Shown one piece after another: positions 36,321 through 47,600 of a stretch of DNA of 64,000 nt (the stretch's first letter is position 1; every line of letters begins with the position of its first letter). The stretch comes from Amaranthus tricolor (Eukaryota > Streptophyta > Magnoliopsida > Caryophyllales > Amaranthaceae): positions 29,422,070-29,486,069 of the forward strand of contig NC_080050.1 in NCBI RefSeq assembly GCF_026212465.1. Direction: 5' to 3'. The translations under genes were made by a program, and so were the position numbers. The notes beneath the pieces are model-generated. The model did not search any database. It was not told the DNA's origin and saw nothing but the letters and a program-made list of their open reading frames with translations.

Positions 36321-38150
36321 CTTTCTAGAACATGTCATTTGTCATTTTCCAATAAAAACATATACAACATTATAAAAAAAATGTAAAATTCCAAATTGCT
36401 ATCTTGTAGAGCTTGCCAAATGGAACATTTTTGAAGGTTTAAATGTGATTGTGTAACATTTAATAATATGTATAATGTTTAAATTCTTTTAAATTAGATC
36501 AAATAATTTATATTATAGAAAATATATATTGTTGTATAAAATAATTTATATTTTACAACTAAAATATTACTTGTAAAATAGTTGATCCTATATGAGTACT
36601 GGACACAATTAACTAAAGACTACATTTTGATTAGTCCTATGATTATCCTTAAGCAAGGGTTTATACTGGATTGGAAGTTTGTTCTTGCTATATTGCCCAG
36701 TCTAGCATTAAGACCACTGTTAAGATACCTATTGTTCCTGCAAAGTCAACAAGGGTTAACAAGGCCTGTAATGATTTTCTATGACCTACCCCAACGCCCA
36801 AATTAGTATTTTTGTGATGTGAGTTGCCTAACAAGTTCTTTCAAGTGCATAGTGGCAACAAGGTGGATTGTTGCTTAGGGTTATTTTAGTGTGAGGCTTT
36901 AATGTATTTAATGAATAAGTCTTTAACTTATTCAATAAATGTTTTTAAAAATTCTCAAATGTTCTTTTGAAGATCAGTGAGTTTAAAGAAATGAATGAAC
37001 TATTATTCAATGCTTAAGTATGTATTGATCTTAAGATTGAATTCTAGTTATTTCTCCCTTTTATAAGAAATTAGTTATTTCATTTATGGCGAATTTTGGA
37101 GTATTTATAGTCCATCATTGAGCTGTATGGAATGTCCCAAAAACCTATCAGCAACTATCTTAAGCAATTCAAAAATACCGCTTTGTTTTAGTGTTGTACA
37201 AATGTTGATATGTCGCTTATTAATTGGTCTTCCAACGGTGCAATTAATGCCATTACAAAATAACTTATCTCAACGTTTGACACGCTTTTCACTGCTAAAA
37301 AAGTTACCTATTGCCAAAAACACTTGTATAACCTACGTACACTAGAGTACTTAACAAAAAAAAAGAGAAAAACAAGAGTAAATAATTTTCAGCTCTTATA
37401 CAAAAGAAAAATGTGTGATGAATTCATCTTTAATACTCTCATAAGAAAGAAATTAGAGTGAAAAAAAATATACCTACTTAAAAAGTTAAAGATTAATGAA
37501 TATAAAAGGTTTGAAACCCACCCTTTTCCATCTCAAAAGTATGTTAGACTCTATTATATTCTCTTCGTCTTATTTAATTTGCAATATTTTCTATTTTTGT
37601 ACGTTTCACTTAATTTGTATTATTTAAATTTTGGGACTCTGGTCCACCACTTTTTTTTAATCTCATTCATACATTTTAACTCTCTTTTAATTTCATTCAC
37701 ATAATTCATTCTATTTTTTCATTTATTATCATTATTCATATTTTCTTTAAAAAATAACAACTTTCTCTTTTAATGTAAATCATACTGAACAAAGAGAGTA
37801 CATATTTAATATTTTATAAAGTAGCCTAATACAATAATAATAATAGTAAATACAAGTACTAATATAAAAAATAAAAATGGAAAGGTAAAAGGAAAGAAGA
37901 GAAGTCATACATGAGGCAAAGAGAAAGCACATGTATCATGATGATGACCATACAAATAGACATCACTATTCATAATAAAAGATTTTAATAATAATTAAGC
38001 ACCGTTGAAAATAGGTAATGGTGGGACCAAGTATTAAAAAAAATGTATATAATTTATAAGGATCAAATACAATAATTCTATTGGGTACCAAATTACTAGG
38101 TCGGTTTAATTTCACCTAATACAACTAAACAAGTAACAAGACTTGTCACT
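36321..38150. other. Intergenic AT-rich DNA, no gene seen
   Basis: Open frames at 36582..36806 and 37118..37345 have no recognisable family and look like decayed repeat sequence. A probable small MITE lies at 37561..37798. Confidence 0.4.
37561..37798. mobile_element. Probable Stowaway-like MITE
   Basis: The left end CTCTTCGTCTTATTTAATTT and the right end, complementary to GAACAAAGAGAG, form degenerate inverted repeats. TA follows the right end only; the left flank is TT. The interior is AT-rich and noncoding. Confidence 0.45.
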
Positions 38151-38254
38151 AAAATATCTCATCTCTTCTCAACATGTACAATGAATTGACAAGATATTTT
38201 CAACTTCCATTCGCTATGCCCCACGTGGTTTCCACCACTCTTGGTTTCCACGTG
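38151..38254 (+). promoter_or_regulatory. Distal GI cis-module: two evening elements and two G-boxes
   Basis: Within 104 bases lie an exact evening element AAAATATCT (38151-38159), its exact reverse complement AGATATTTT (38192-38200), a palindromic G-box CCACGTGG (CACGTG at 38222-38227) and a second G-box of ABRE-like form CCACGTGTC (CACGTG at 38249-38254). Paired evening elements with ABRE-like motifs are a conserved control module of GIGANTEA promoters, bound by clock MYBs and bZIP/bHLH factors. Here the cluster lies about 2.3 kb upstream of the probable GI transcription start. Function is inferred. Confidence 0.65.
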
Positions 38255-39429
38255 TCGAATTTTTAAGGTCTTTGATTTGGTATTCTGGCAAATTGGTCGG
38301 CAACACACTCACATTTATTTATTTTTTAATACTTTACGAATTTTAATTGAGTATACATTTTTACTGGACCGAACAGAAGTATATTTTATTAATATGTTAA
38401 AATGATTATTTACAATTTTAAAAAAATTAATTATAAAAACGAGCTAATATATAAGCCTTTTTTATAATGAGACGATCTCGTACAAGATGAGAGTTGTTTT
38501 TAATTAAGATTATTATTATATCTTTGTTTCGCAAAATTTATCCCACTTACCTTTTAAAAATTTATCATATAATTTTTTTTATTTTACAAAATTTAATGAG
38601 ACGGTTTTATGGTGAGACTCATTTACAATTTAAAGTGATCAATTAGAAAAAATAACTAATCATACGATCTCGTATCATGGCAAGATAATTTCATACAAAA
38701 CGAGTCCTTATTATTTTCATCTACACATCTAATTTATTTTTTCCTCTCATTTACGCCGTTCTCTTAACTCTCTCAGACCCCTTTAATATTTACTTATATT
38801 TTTTTTTATTGGTTTTTGAGTTAAATATTTATGAAATAAAATTGGTGGAAAGAATATTAAAGTCGAAATTGACATCCACTTAACATTAAACTAATATATC
38901 ACTTGTACTAACCTTAATTTGATTAATGTAACACTGTTTTCAATCATTCAATGGGCATATTCCATTTTAACCGTGCATATTTAGTCCACTTCAAATTCAT
39001 TACATCTAATTGGTTTAGTATTCTTAGCTTTAATAATTTTCTACCATCGCCTTTAAACTTTACATTTATGGTCAACTAGATGCATAGATTAGCTTAAATA
39101 AATGGGTATAAATAAATATAAATTCGTATCCTATTCTCGAGCAGAATATTCAGTTGATAATGAAGAAGTAAATATAAATAAAGATTGGGTTAATTTTATA
39201 TTTACTATTTTCTTTTATTTATATCCATTCCTGATTAATTGGGTTTCAATAAATAAAACACGCCACCTTAAAAATAGATTTTTTTTTTGAGTTTAAATTA
39301 GAGTTGATTTTATACTACAACTATTCATAGTATTTTTAAATACTAAGGTACTAATGAGTTATGATGCTAACATTTTTAATTACATGGAATAAAATCAAAG
39401 TCAACATGAATTGATTATTTATATATATA

Positions 39430-40020
39430 TTTTTTAAGTAGAACCTGAAAAATTATATTAAATCAAGATCAATCACGGTTACAAAACTTTGGAGAAAAGG
39501 GGACATGAAAACAAAATCTCCCATCATACCCAAGTTCCAGCGGGCTACAAGGTGAGCCACCGTATTACCATTCCTTCCCACTAGATTACATTTAAAACCT
39601 GCAAAAAAAGTCTTAAGAGAGTTAATTCTATCAAAAAGGACGAAAGATGGAGCTAACCCCGTAGCTTGCTTACCAATTCCATTGAAAACTGTTGCGTTGT
39701 CCTCTTTAAGAATAATATGTGAGTAACCCATGCGAATAGCCAATTCAACACCATAAACAGGCTTCAAGTTCACATAACTTTGGCGTCCAGAAGGCCGTAA
39801 CTCTACGAACACTAACCATAAGTAACTGACCCAAGCTATTCCTAGTCACCACTCCCAGACCTCTATCTCCATTGGCACTCACATTAACATCTACATTTAA
39901 CTTAATCTAGCCATCATTAGGAGGATACCATATGTTAAGGGTTATACTAATCCATTGTCTAGCACCTGAAAAAACCTTAACTGCATAAGAGGTGTAATCA
40001 TGGAAGAGATTAGCAAAGCT
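39430..40020 (-). mobile_element. LINE 3' fragment with RNase H domain, between GI module and promoter
   Basis: The minus strand reads IKLNVDVNVSANGDRGLGVV, then after a frameshift VELAIRMGYSHIILKEDNAT and VGRNGNTVAHLVARW. This is the plant LINE-type RNase H-like (RVT_3) domain with its usual ends. A short T run at 39430-39437 would be the poly(A) end of a minus-strand element. It is 5' truncated, with one stop and one frameshift. It sits between the distal motif cluster and the GI leader. Confidence 0.7.
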
Positions 40021-40435
40021 GACAACAATGTTTATAATTTCAAAGGTTATACAATTATACTTCTATGTATAAAACTAAATTGAAAATATGACTTATTACT
40101 CTCATATCAAATTAATAGTTTTATTTATTTTTTAACACTTATTGAGATAAATATTTTAATTCTTAATATCTCTAACGTACATAATTAAAAAAATTTGATA
40201 AGCTAGTATTGATAATCTTTTCATTGAGACGAATCAAACAATATTTCACTACATTATGTTTAAACTTATTGATTAAGAATCATCATTATCATCATCCCAA
40301 TGAGTTCCGTCCAAGACAAAGTCTAGAGAGAGTGGGAAAGAAGATAGGTAAATATCTCATCACAAGGAGGTCGCAATCGAAGGAGCCCGTCAACTCGAGT
40401 ATCACACCGCAAATGACAAGTGTATGTAAATGGGT

Positions 40436-40783
40436 ATGTATATAAACTATATATGTATGTATATACGATGGATGGTTGGATATTTGGATGTATCATGTAT
40501 GTATGTGTATGAGAGTGATTGACGAATCTAGTTTAGAGTCACACGCGGCCTCTAAGGTGAGAGGAAAATATCATCGCCACGTATGCAACAAAATTAGCGC
40601 AGAGACCCGAAAAAGATCTCCTTCCTTCCCTTCCCTTCCCCTTCTTTCTCTCTCTTACCAAATCTCTTTCTCTCTCCAAAAAAAATCTCATTCTGCAACC
40701 CACTTTGTCTACTGAGATAGATCAAGATTCCCCCATAAACCACTAAAATGACTGCTTCAGATATTTTTTTCCTTCTTGAGCAG
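40436..40783 (+). promoter_or_regulatory. GI core promoter and first leader exon (inferred)
   Basis: A TATA-like TATATAAAC is at 40438-40446. A CT-rich leader follows (40617-40680). An AAAAATCT motif (CCA1-binding-site type) lies at 40681-40688. The exon appears to end at a GAGCAG/GTACTT donor (40783/40784). The transcription start is not determined. Confidence 0.4.
40748..40783 (+). promoter_or_regulatory. uORF in the GI leader, containing an evening element
   Basis: The first ATG of the inferred leader (40748) opens MTASDIFFLLEQ and reaches the donor at 40783 in phase 0. The likely acceptor exon (41308) begins TGATTAAG, so splicing adds a TGA stop directly. Positions 40759-40767 are AGATATTTT, an exact reverse evening element; another lies 43 bases on, in the intron (40811-40819). 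Whether the uORF is translated is not known. Confidence 0.5.
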
Positions 40784-41639
40784 GTACTTTTTTTCTCCCT
40801 ATTTTCTCTTAGATATTTTCTTGATATGCTTTCATTAATTTTTCATTTTTTTTAAATCATTGATTGGACCCTTTTTAATTTTTTTACCATTTAATGTCTA
40901 TATATTGTTCTAAAAATTAATTATTAGCTTATAGTTAAATTTTTTTCTTAAAATAATTGTGGGTTTTTTTATTTTTTTTTTGCATTCTGTATATGTACAT
41001 AGAAGTATTTTTTTGGATAGAATTTGTGGGGTTTTGATTTTTCCTTATGTTGAGTATAGATTTATTTAGTATTTTCCCATGTATTTTGCAGTGATTAAGC
41101 TGGGATTTGATTAATCTAATTATTCATTCATAGATTTTGTGGGGTTTTGGTTTTTCCTATGGATTTATCAAGTATTTTTCCATGTACTATGAAGTGATTA
41201 AGCTGGGATTTGAGTAATCTAACACTGTTTTTAATCATTCATTCATAGATTTTGTGGGGTTTTGGTTAAATAGTATTATATTTGGGTTTTTTTCTTGTAT
41301 TATGCAGTGATTAAGCTTGGGATTTTGTACCATATAAGAATAGATTCTTGAATCTTGACTATAGAGTTTGATACTTGAAGAAAAGCAGAGAATTTTGAAG
41401 CTTATATTGGGTGTACTAAACTGTTGTTGAAAGAGTATTTACAACCTATAAAGAAGAAGTAAGTATATTTATTTTATAGAAGAACTGATTAATTGGAAGC
41501 TGACTTCATTGATCGATGCTCGGGATGCTGAATTATGAGATTCTAATCCTTGATTGGTAGCTTGGGCTTCAATTGAAGTTTGTGGTTGGGTTGAACAAGT
41601 ATATTGTTTTTCACAGAGTAGAATTTAACATTTCTGTTC
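40784..41639 (+). other. GI 5' leader introns and middle leader exon (inferred)
   Basis: Proposed leader intron 1 is 40784..41307 (acceptor TTATGCAG). The middle exon is 41308..41458. Leader intron 2 is 41459..41616 (donor GAAGAA/GTAAGT, acceptor TTTTTCACAG). These are inferred from splice consensus only. GI leaders with introns are known in other plants. Confidence 0.45.
41019..41340 (+). repeat. Threefold tandem repeat duplicating the leader acceptor
   Basis: Three diverged units (41019..41131, 41132..41246, 41247..about 41340) each contain TTTGTGGGGTTTTG, then a T-rich stretch, then GTGATTAAGCT. Units 1 and 3 keep an acceptor-like GCAG before TGATTAAGC (exon starts would be 41092 and 41308). 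Unit 2 reads GAAG there. Confidence 0.75.
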
Positions 41640-44600
41640 ATGGAGCGTTCGTCTGAGAGGTGGATTGATGGCCTTCAGTTCTCCTCTTTATTTTGGCCAG
41701 CTCCACAAGAAGCACAGCAGAGGAAGGTAGCAATTATTATCTTTTTCCCGTTTTAATTCTTTTGATTTTGATTTTACATTTTTTATGTGTGCATTATATG
41801 ATATATTTCCGGGCGTGGATCCTTCTCTTTTTTTGCTGTGTATGTTGTGTTTGTTAACATGGGTTTATAAAGATCTCTTGTGGAGATGGTTTACATTGTC
41901 TAGCTTGGAAAATGGGCATTTATGGTTACTAGTGAAATTTTGGACTGTTGAATCCAAACACAGCCCTGCTGACTGCTGAGTGCGTATGTGATCGGCTCCA
42001 ACTTTTTAAGTTTTTCTCATTTGGGTGGTTGATTGATAATTGTCTGGGACTTTCTGCGGAAGTGGACTTGGAATTTATTGATTAAGTGCCTCGGAATAAT
42101 CAAGGAGTTAAACGACATGGAAAAATCAACATAAAGCTTGCAGCCAGCATCGCCCCTCTTAATATGTGACACTTAGCATCAGGCAGGCCAAAAGTGAATG
42201 GGATGACTCATGAAATTAACAGAAAAACTGAAATTTACTATATTTGGAGTTGACCAAGATGAGTGGAAGTTGTGAGTCAGTAGATTGAGCTGTGACTTGG
42301 CAACAATTATAGCAAGACCATATTTAAGTTTCCACTCCTCCGCTGCTGCATTTTGGTGTAAATTTGAAGAATCTAAGTTGTTCACTTGGTGGCTTTGTGA
42401 TGACATCTGCAATTTTACGGGGGTTGGCTGTGATAAAATATTCTCTTTTCTCCGGAGAACACTGATAATCAGCTTTTAGGTTGCACTATCATGAAATATG
42501 TGATATTTTTGCGATATGTTGGCATGTGTAAGTGTACGTCAATGTGCAATAACCAAGGACATGATACTTCTACAAGCCTTTTCAAGACTGATTTGATTGT
42601 GCGGAAAGCTACTAATAAATTCAGATTTGGAAACATTGGCTCTTGCTCTCTGCCTTTTCATGATGTTGGGAATTATCTATGGTGACTTGTATGCTTTTTT
42701 TTATACTTCCTATTCTGTATCATGAGATCCATGCAGATTGATTTCTTTAAGTCTTCATTTAAAGTGCCCTTAAAATTGTTGATTGAGAACAAGGTTCCTT
42801 CACAAGACACACAAGTTCACCAGAACTCTGGATAACATATGAGCTGTTTGTGTTTGGTTGTGATATGAGACTCTTCCGGAAAGCATCAGTAATGTTTACG
42901 TTTTTCTGACCCTCCTAAAACAGCAGATGATTAACTATGCAAAGGATACCAGGCTAACCGACAAGCTGTCTTCTAAGCCAAATTTGTAAAACCTTGCAAG
43001 ATACCTAGACTTTGTTTCTTAGCTTGTTCGATTTTTTTCTAGTATTTCAGTCTTAACCTTAAGGGGATCCCTCATTCATCCAAGGTATCGAATACTACAA
43101 GTTCAGTCAAGAGTTTAGTTGACAGTTCAAATGTAAACTTTGAATAGTTCTGGTCAAGCTTTACAGTAAATCCTCTAATGCTAATGAGGATATTGGGTGT
43201 AATCTTGTTTTGGATAGGTTAGCCAAGGTGCTAAAGGTATGTCGATGATTGATCGCTTCTTTTTATTTGGTAGATTCCATAACCTTTCTATTTTGTAAAC
43301 TTGGTCTAGTTGAGGTTTTCATTGGCCCCTTTTGGGAAGCTGCTACCGCACTTCATCTATACACCTACCCATGGCTCACAAAGAAAATCTGTTTAGCTGT
43401 TTATAATTTGTATCCAGCTTATGTATGAACCAGGACATATCTAAGAATTTTGGAAAGTCACGACAAAAAACACACAAAAACATTATAGTCAACTACATGA
43501 ATCAATAAAGCAGTCCTAATGGTCGTTCTTATGAGTTATACTTTTCCATTCATTTTCGATTATCTACCATCTTAAGCTGTACTTTTAGATTTTTAAAATC
43601 TTTTTCACTCTTTCCCTTTAGGTCATCTTCGGTTTTCCTTATCCTTTAAAAATTCCAAATTTCTAACTTTTGATCTTTTTACGAGTTAGAAACACTGTTG
43701 TTAATTGTTTCATATGCTGAAACCTTATAAAACCATCTATTTCATCATATCTTAACGTCTTGTGATTATGAACCATAATAGCAAACGATTATGATCACAA
43801 CAACTTGTGGTCAAAACTTGGTAAGAATAAAGATGCTTGAACCTTTTTCTAGGCACATTTGGACGAATGGGGACTTACCTCTTTGCCTATATATATCGAC
43901 ATATGTTCTATATAGTAACTAAGTCAAGCTAAGCTAAAGGCATGAGCTTCCATATGTGTGATCTCTCAAGCCTCAAGTCTCTTCCATACTTATATTCAGT
44001 GTCTTGTATTTCTCTCTTTCTCCACATATCTTCCTAACTCATATTTATTATATCCCTTGATGTAATATCTTCTTGTATTGAGATTGAGCTAGTAACATTA
44101 TACTAGCCTAGAAAGGGGATGTAGCCTAGTTGGTGAACTTCACTAAATTTGCTATAATCGTTTTTATTTATTTCATGCTAAGTGTTTAGTTCATGACATA
44201 TACCTTCAATTTATAGTTTATGATATGATTTTGGGCCGTGATCCTAGCTTCTGCTACTTGTTATGTTCGTAACAATTGATATCAAGAGCAAGAGGTTTGG
44301 TTGAGCTTATTGTGGTATTCTTTGATGTTTTTGAGTTGTGTTCAACATGCCACAATAAACTATGAAGCTAGAATTTATGAATTTTAGAAATTTTTTTTGG
44401 GGGCAATTTAAGATAAAAACAAGGTTGATTGGTGTTTGAAAGTACCTTGAAGGTGAAAAGCAAAATCAAAGTAGGAAGAAGTAGTCCGAAAATATTATCT
44501 ACCAATGACTTTTGTTTCTCAAAGGAGGTTTTGAGAAAAGGTTGTATGTGTCTCTATGAGAAGAGATTGGATGTGATTTTTGATGTTGTTGGAATCACTT

Positions 44601-47600
44601 TTTATGGCTAAAGAGTGTCTCCAATTATGTTTACTCTTCAAGAGTGTGTTGTTGTTCATCCCCATTCATGAGATGGTAAGAATTTTGAAATTCATCTTGA
44701 TTTTTCACATTCCGAAGTTATGAGTTTGTTTTCTACAAGGTTTTATTTTAGGAGGAGACTTTTTGATTATACTCTTGCGTTGTTTTTCGGCATCCTCTTA
44801 TAAGTTTTGATTAAGATATAATTCCTTGCTATTTGGTTGCTATGTTTTGTATATTGAGTTTTTTTTGCTAAGCTTTGATTTGAAGGGTTTATTTTTCGTT
44901 ACTGTTACATAATTTCTTTAATTGGTGTTTAGAAACGGTGTTCTTGTAAGAAGTAAAACTAATGGAATAATGTCTTATTAGGGAAAATTTTGACAAGAGT
45001 CATGACTTGGGTAATTATTTGTTAAGGGTCATAATTTAATGTTTGATTACAAGTCTAGGAATAGTTATGCTAAGCTAGTTATGTTTTTGGGTTAGGCATG
45101 AGAATTATGCTTTTGTTAATCATGTTTATAATTTTGATGAAATTGGGTACTCTCAAGGGTAGTTATAATTTCACTTAAGAGTCATTCATGTTCTTAAACT
45201 TGAAGTAACATAATTTTTTTGGTATTTTTTTTGATTGAAGATGATTTATAATACATTGGTGAGGCTAGAGTTATGAAGGTGGTGACTGTTCCATAATCGA
45301 TTGTGCATGGAATCGTTGTTGTTTTAATATTTTGTTTGGCATGCTCAAATTTTCGATGTTCATGTTCTCTTTCACAACTTCATCCATATGTTTGTTTGAT
45401 GAAATCAAAATTTGACGCAATTTTGATATTTAAGAAAATTTTGATTTTTTTTGTCCAATTTCCAATCAACAAGCTCACTAGATGATCTTGGTTGATTTTG
45501 CAAGACTTAGCAAGTCTTTTAGTCCATGCTCCATTTTGGTCCTTGTAGGAAATTCGTGTGCATACTGCATATATCTCTTTAGTTACTCTGGCTAAGTGAT
45601 TAGGGTGTTGTTGGGTTTGTTTGTTAATTGAAGGTTTTGTTTTTGAAATTGACTTGGGTGGACTAAAGTCAAAGCAAAGACTGTTGACAAATATGACTTC
45701 AGTAACATATTGGACTTATAGTTGTTATGGAATCTTAGTCATAGGTGATTTCACATGAATTTGTATGGTGCAGGGATTTTTTTTGGATTAGGCCATTTAA
45801 TTGATTACTTGACACATGCTTTATGGTCACGCTCTTTGAACATGGATCATTTGGTGTTGAGCATTAGAATTTGTTGAAGCTTGAGAAGGGTGCCCAAGGC
45901 CTTGATAAAGTGTAGTTAAGCCTTGGTAGGCACAAAGATGCTTGAACCTTTGTCTTGTTGCATTTGGACTTTTGGAACGATAGGGATTAAATCATGCACA
46001 TTGGACTTACCATCTTGCTTATATATATGGACATATGTTGTATGTTGTAATTAAGCCAAGCCAAGCCAAGCCAAGCCAGGCTTGAGTTTCTATGTATGTA
46101 ATCTCTCTAGACTATTCCATAGTCATATTCTAAATCTCGTATTTATCTCTCTTCTTATCTTCCTAATTCATATTTATCATCTCCCTTAATGTAATACCTT
46201 CTTGTATTGAGATTAAGCTAGTAGTTTTATTATGCTTTAAACACAAAATACAAAACACTAGCCTAGGAAGAAGACGTAACCAAGTTGGTGAATCTTATTA
46301 AATTGGGTATTATTGTTTGCCCTTTTTTCTCTTGCACATTTGCTAATTGCCTAGTTCATGGCTTACACCCTTCAAGGCATAACTTTCAACATGATTTTGG
46401 GTCTGGCTCCTAGTTTGCGCTACTTGTTGGATTCTTAACACATATTCTCATTAACTGCTTTAAAGGATGATGTTATGGTAACTGCTTTTTCTTTTCTAAA
46501 CCATGGAAAATACTTTTTAGAATATATTTATGGATCAAGAAAATAGGTTGTTCTTGTTATCCATATCAGATAGATGGTTGTAAGTTGTAGTAAAGCCTGT
46601 AAATTAAACTCATGCAAATTGTATGTAGAATAAAGGAGTAAAGGACACTGAAAAAAGTACTTATGAGGATATAATGTATTTGAAGAATATCCTTAACTTC
46701 TTGCCTTCGTTTCTTCTTTAGGGAGTTAAATCTGCATAATCTCTTTGCTGGGGTTTAGCCATACCATGTGATTGTCTTGTACGATTATATTTTTAATATT
46801 ATTTTGGTCTCCATCTATTTACAAATTTTCCAATTATTAGTATGATATTGCTTCTAATGTTGTTTGTTCTTGGCTATATATGCTCTGCATTATTTCTTCG
46901 CTAACTAGCTTTGTGTAATTTTCTTCTTTGGTTTCATTTCTACGTGTGTGAGTTAAGTTTTTGAGGAGTAAGGATGTGTTTAGTTTGATCCTTCATGTTC
47001 TGCCAGCAAAGAGATCCAAGTAGCTTGTTGTAGTTAACTGTTTTTTCGTTCTTTATATTATATTCCATTATATTATTTACCTTACCATTAAGTGACTCCC
47101 ACAGTCCCAATTAGGGTGCGGTTTGGGAGGGTTTGGATGTACACAACGTTACCCTTATTAATGATAAAACTAACAAAGATGTTGTTTCCGATTACTACAA
47201 TAAATATGTATGTAATCTCTCTAGTCTCTTCTATAGTCATATTCTAAACTTTAATTGTTTCATTCTTGCTGATTACTTTGGTTGTTATTGTTTAATTGCA
47301 ATGAACAATTAAATTATTTATCTATCGATATGTTTGATTCTCATAATCAAAGTATTAGGTCTGTCAACTTGATGAATTCCCTATTTCAAATCATCGCGGC
47401 TCTTTATTTTTTACGCATTTGTTTTCTATTTTCCTAATAGGCTCAAATTACGGCTTATGTTGAATACTTTGGACAATTTATATCAGAACAATTTCCTGAA
47501 GATATTGGCGAGGTAATAATTATTTATCTTTTTGTGTACCACAGTCTTTGTTACCCCTCTTTTTCTTGTACTTCTTTCATATGACTGTTCAACCAGTTTC

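Noticed and set aside
44110..44140. tRNA-like A box (GTAGCCTAGTTGGTGAA) suggesting a tRNA or SINE
   Set aside because: No B box or foldable cloverleaf follows. The sequence is conserved in both LTRs of the small element and is better explained as LTR sequence.
41785..45485. Short frames of 60-77 codons in the first GI coding intron
   Set aside because: No homology recognised, no codon-use signal, and several overlap the LTR element; chance frames in a long AT-rich intron.
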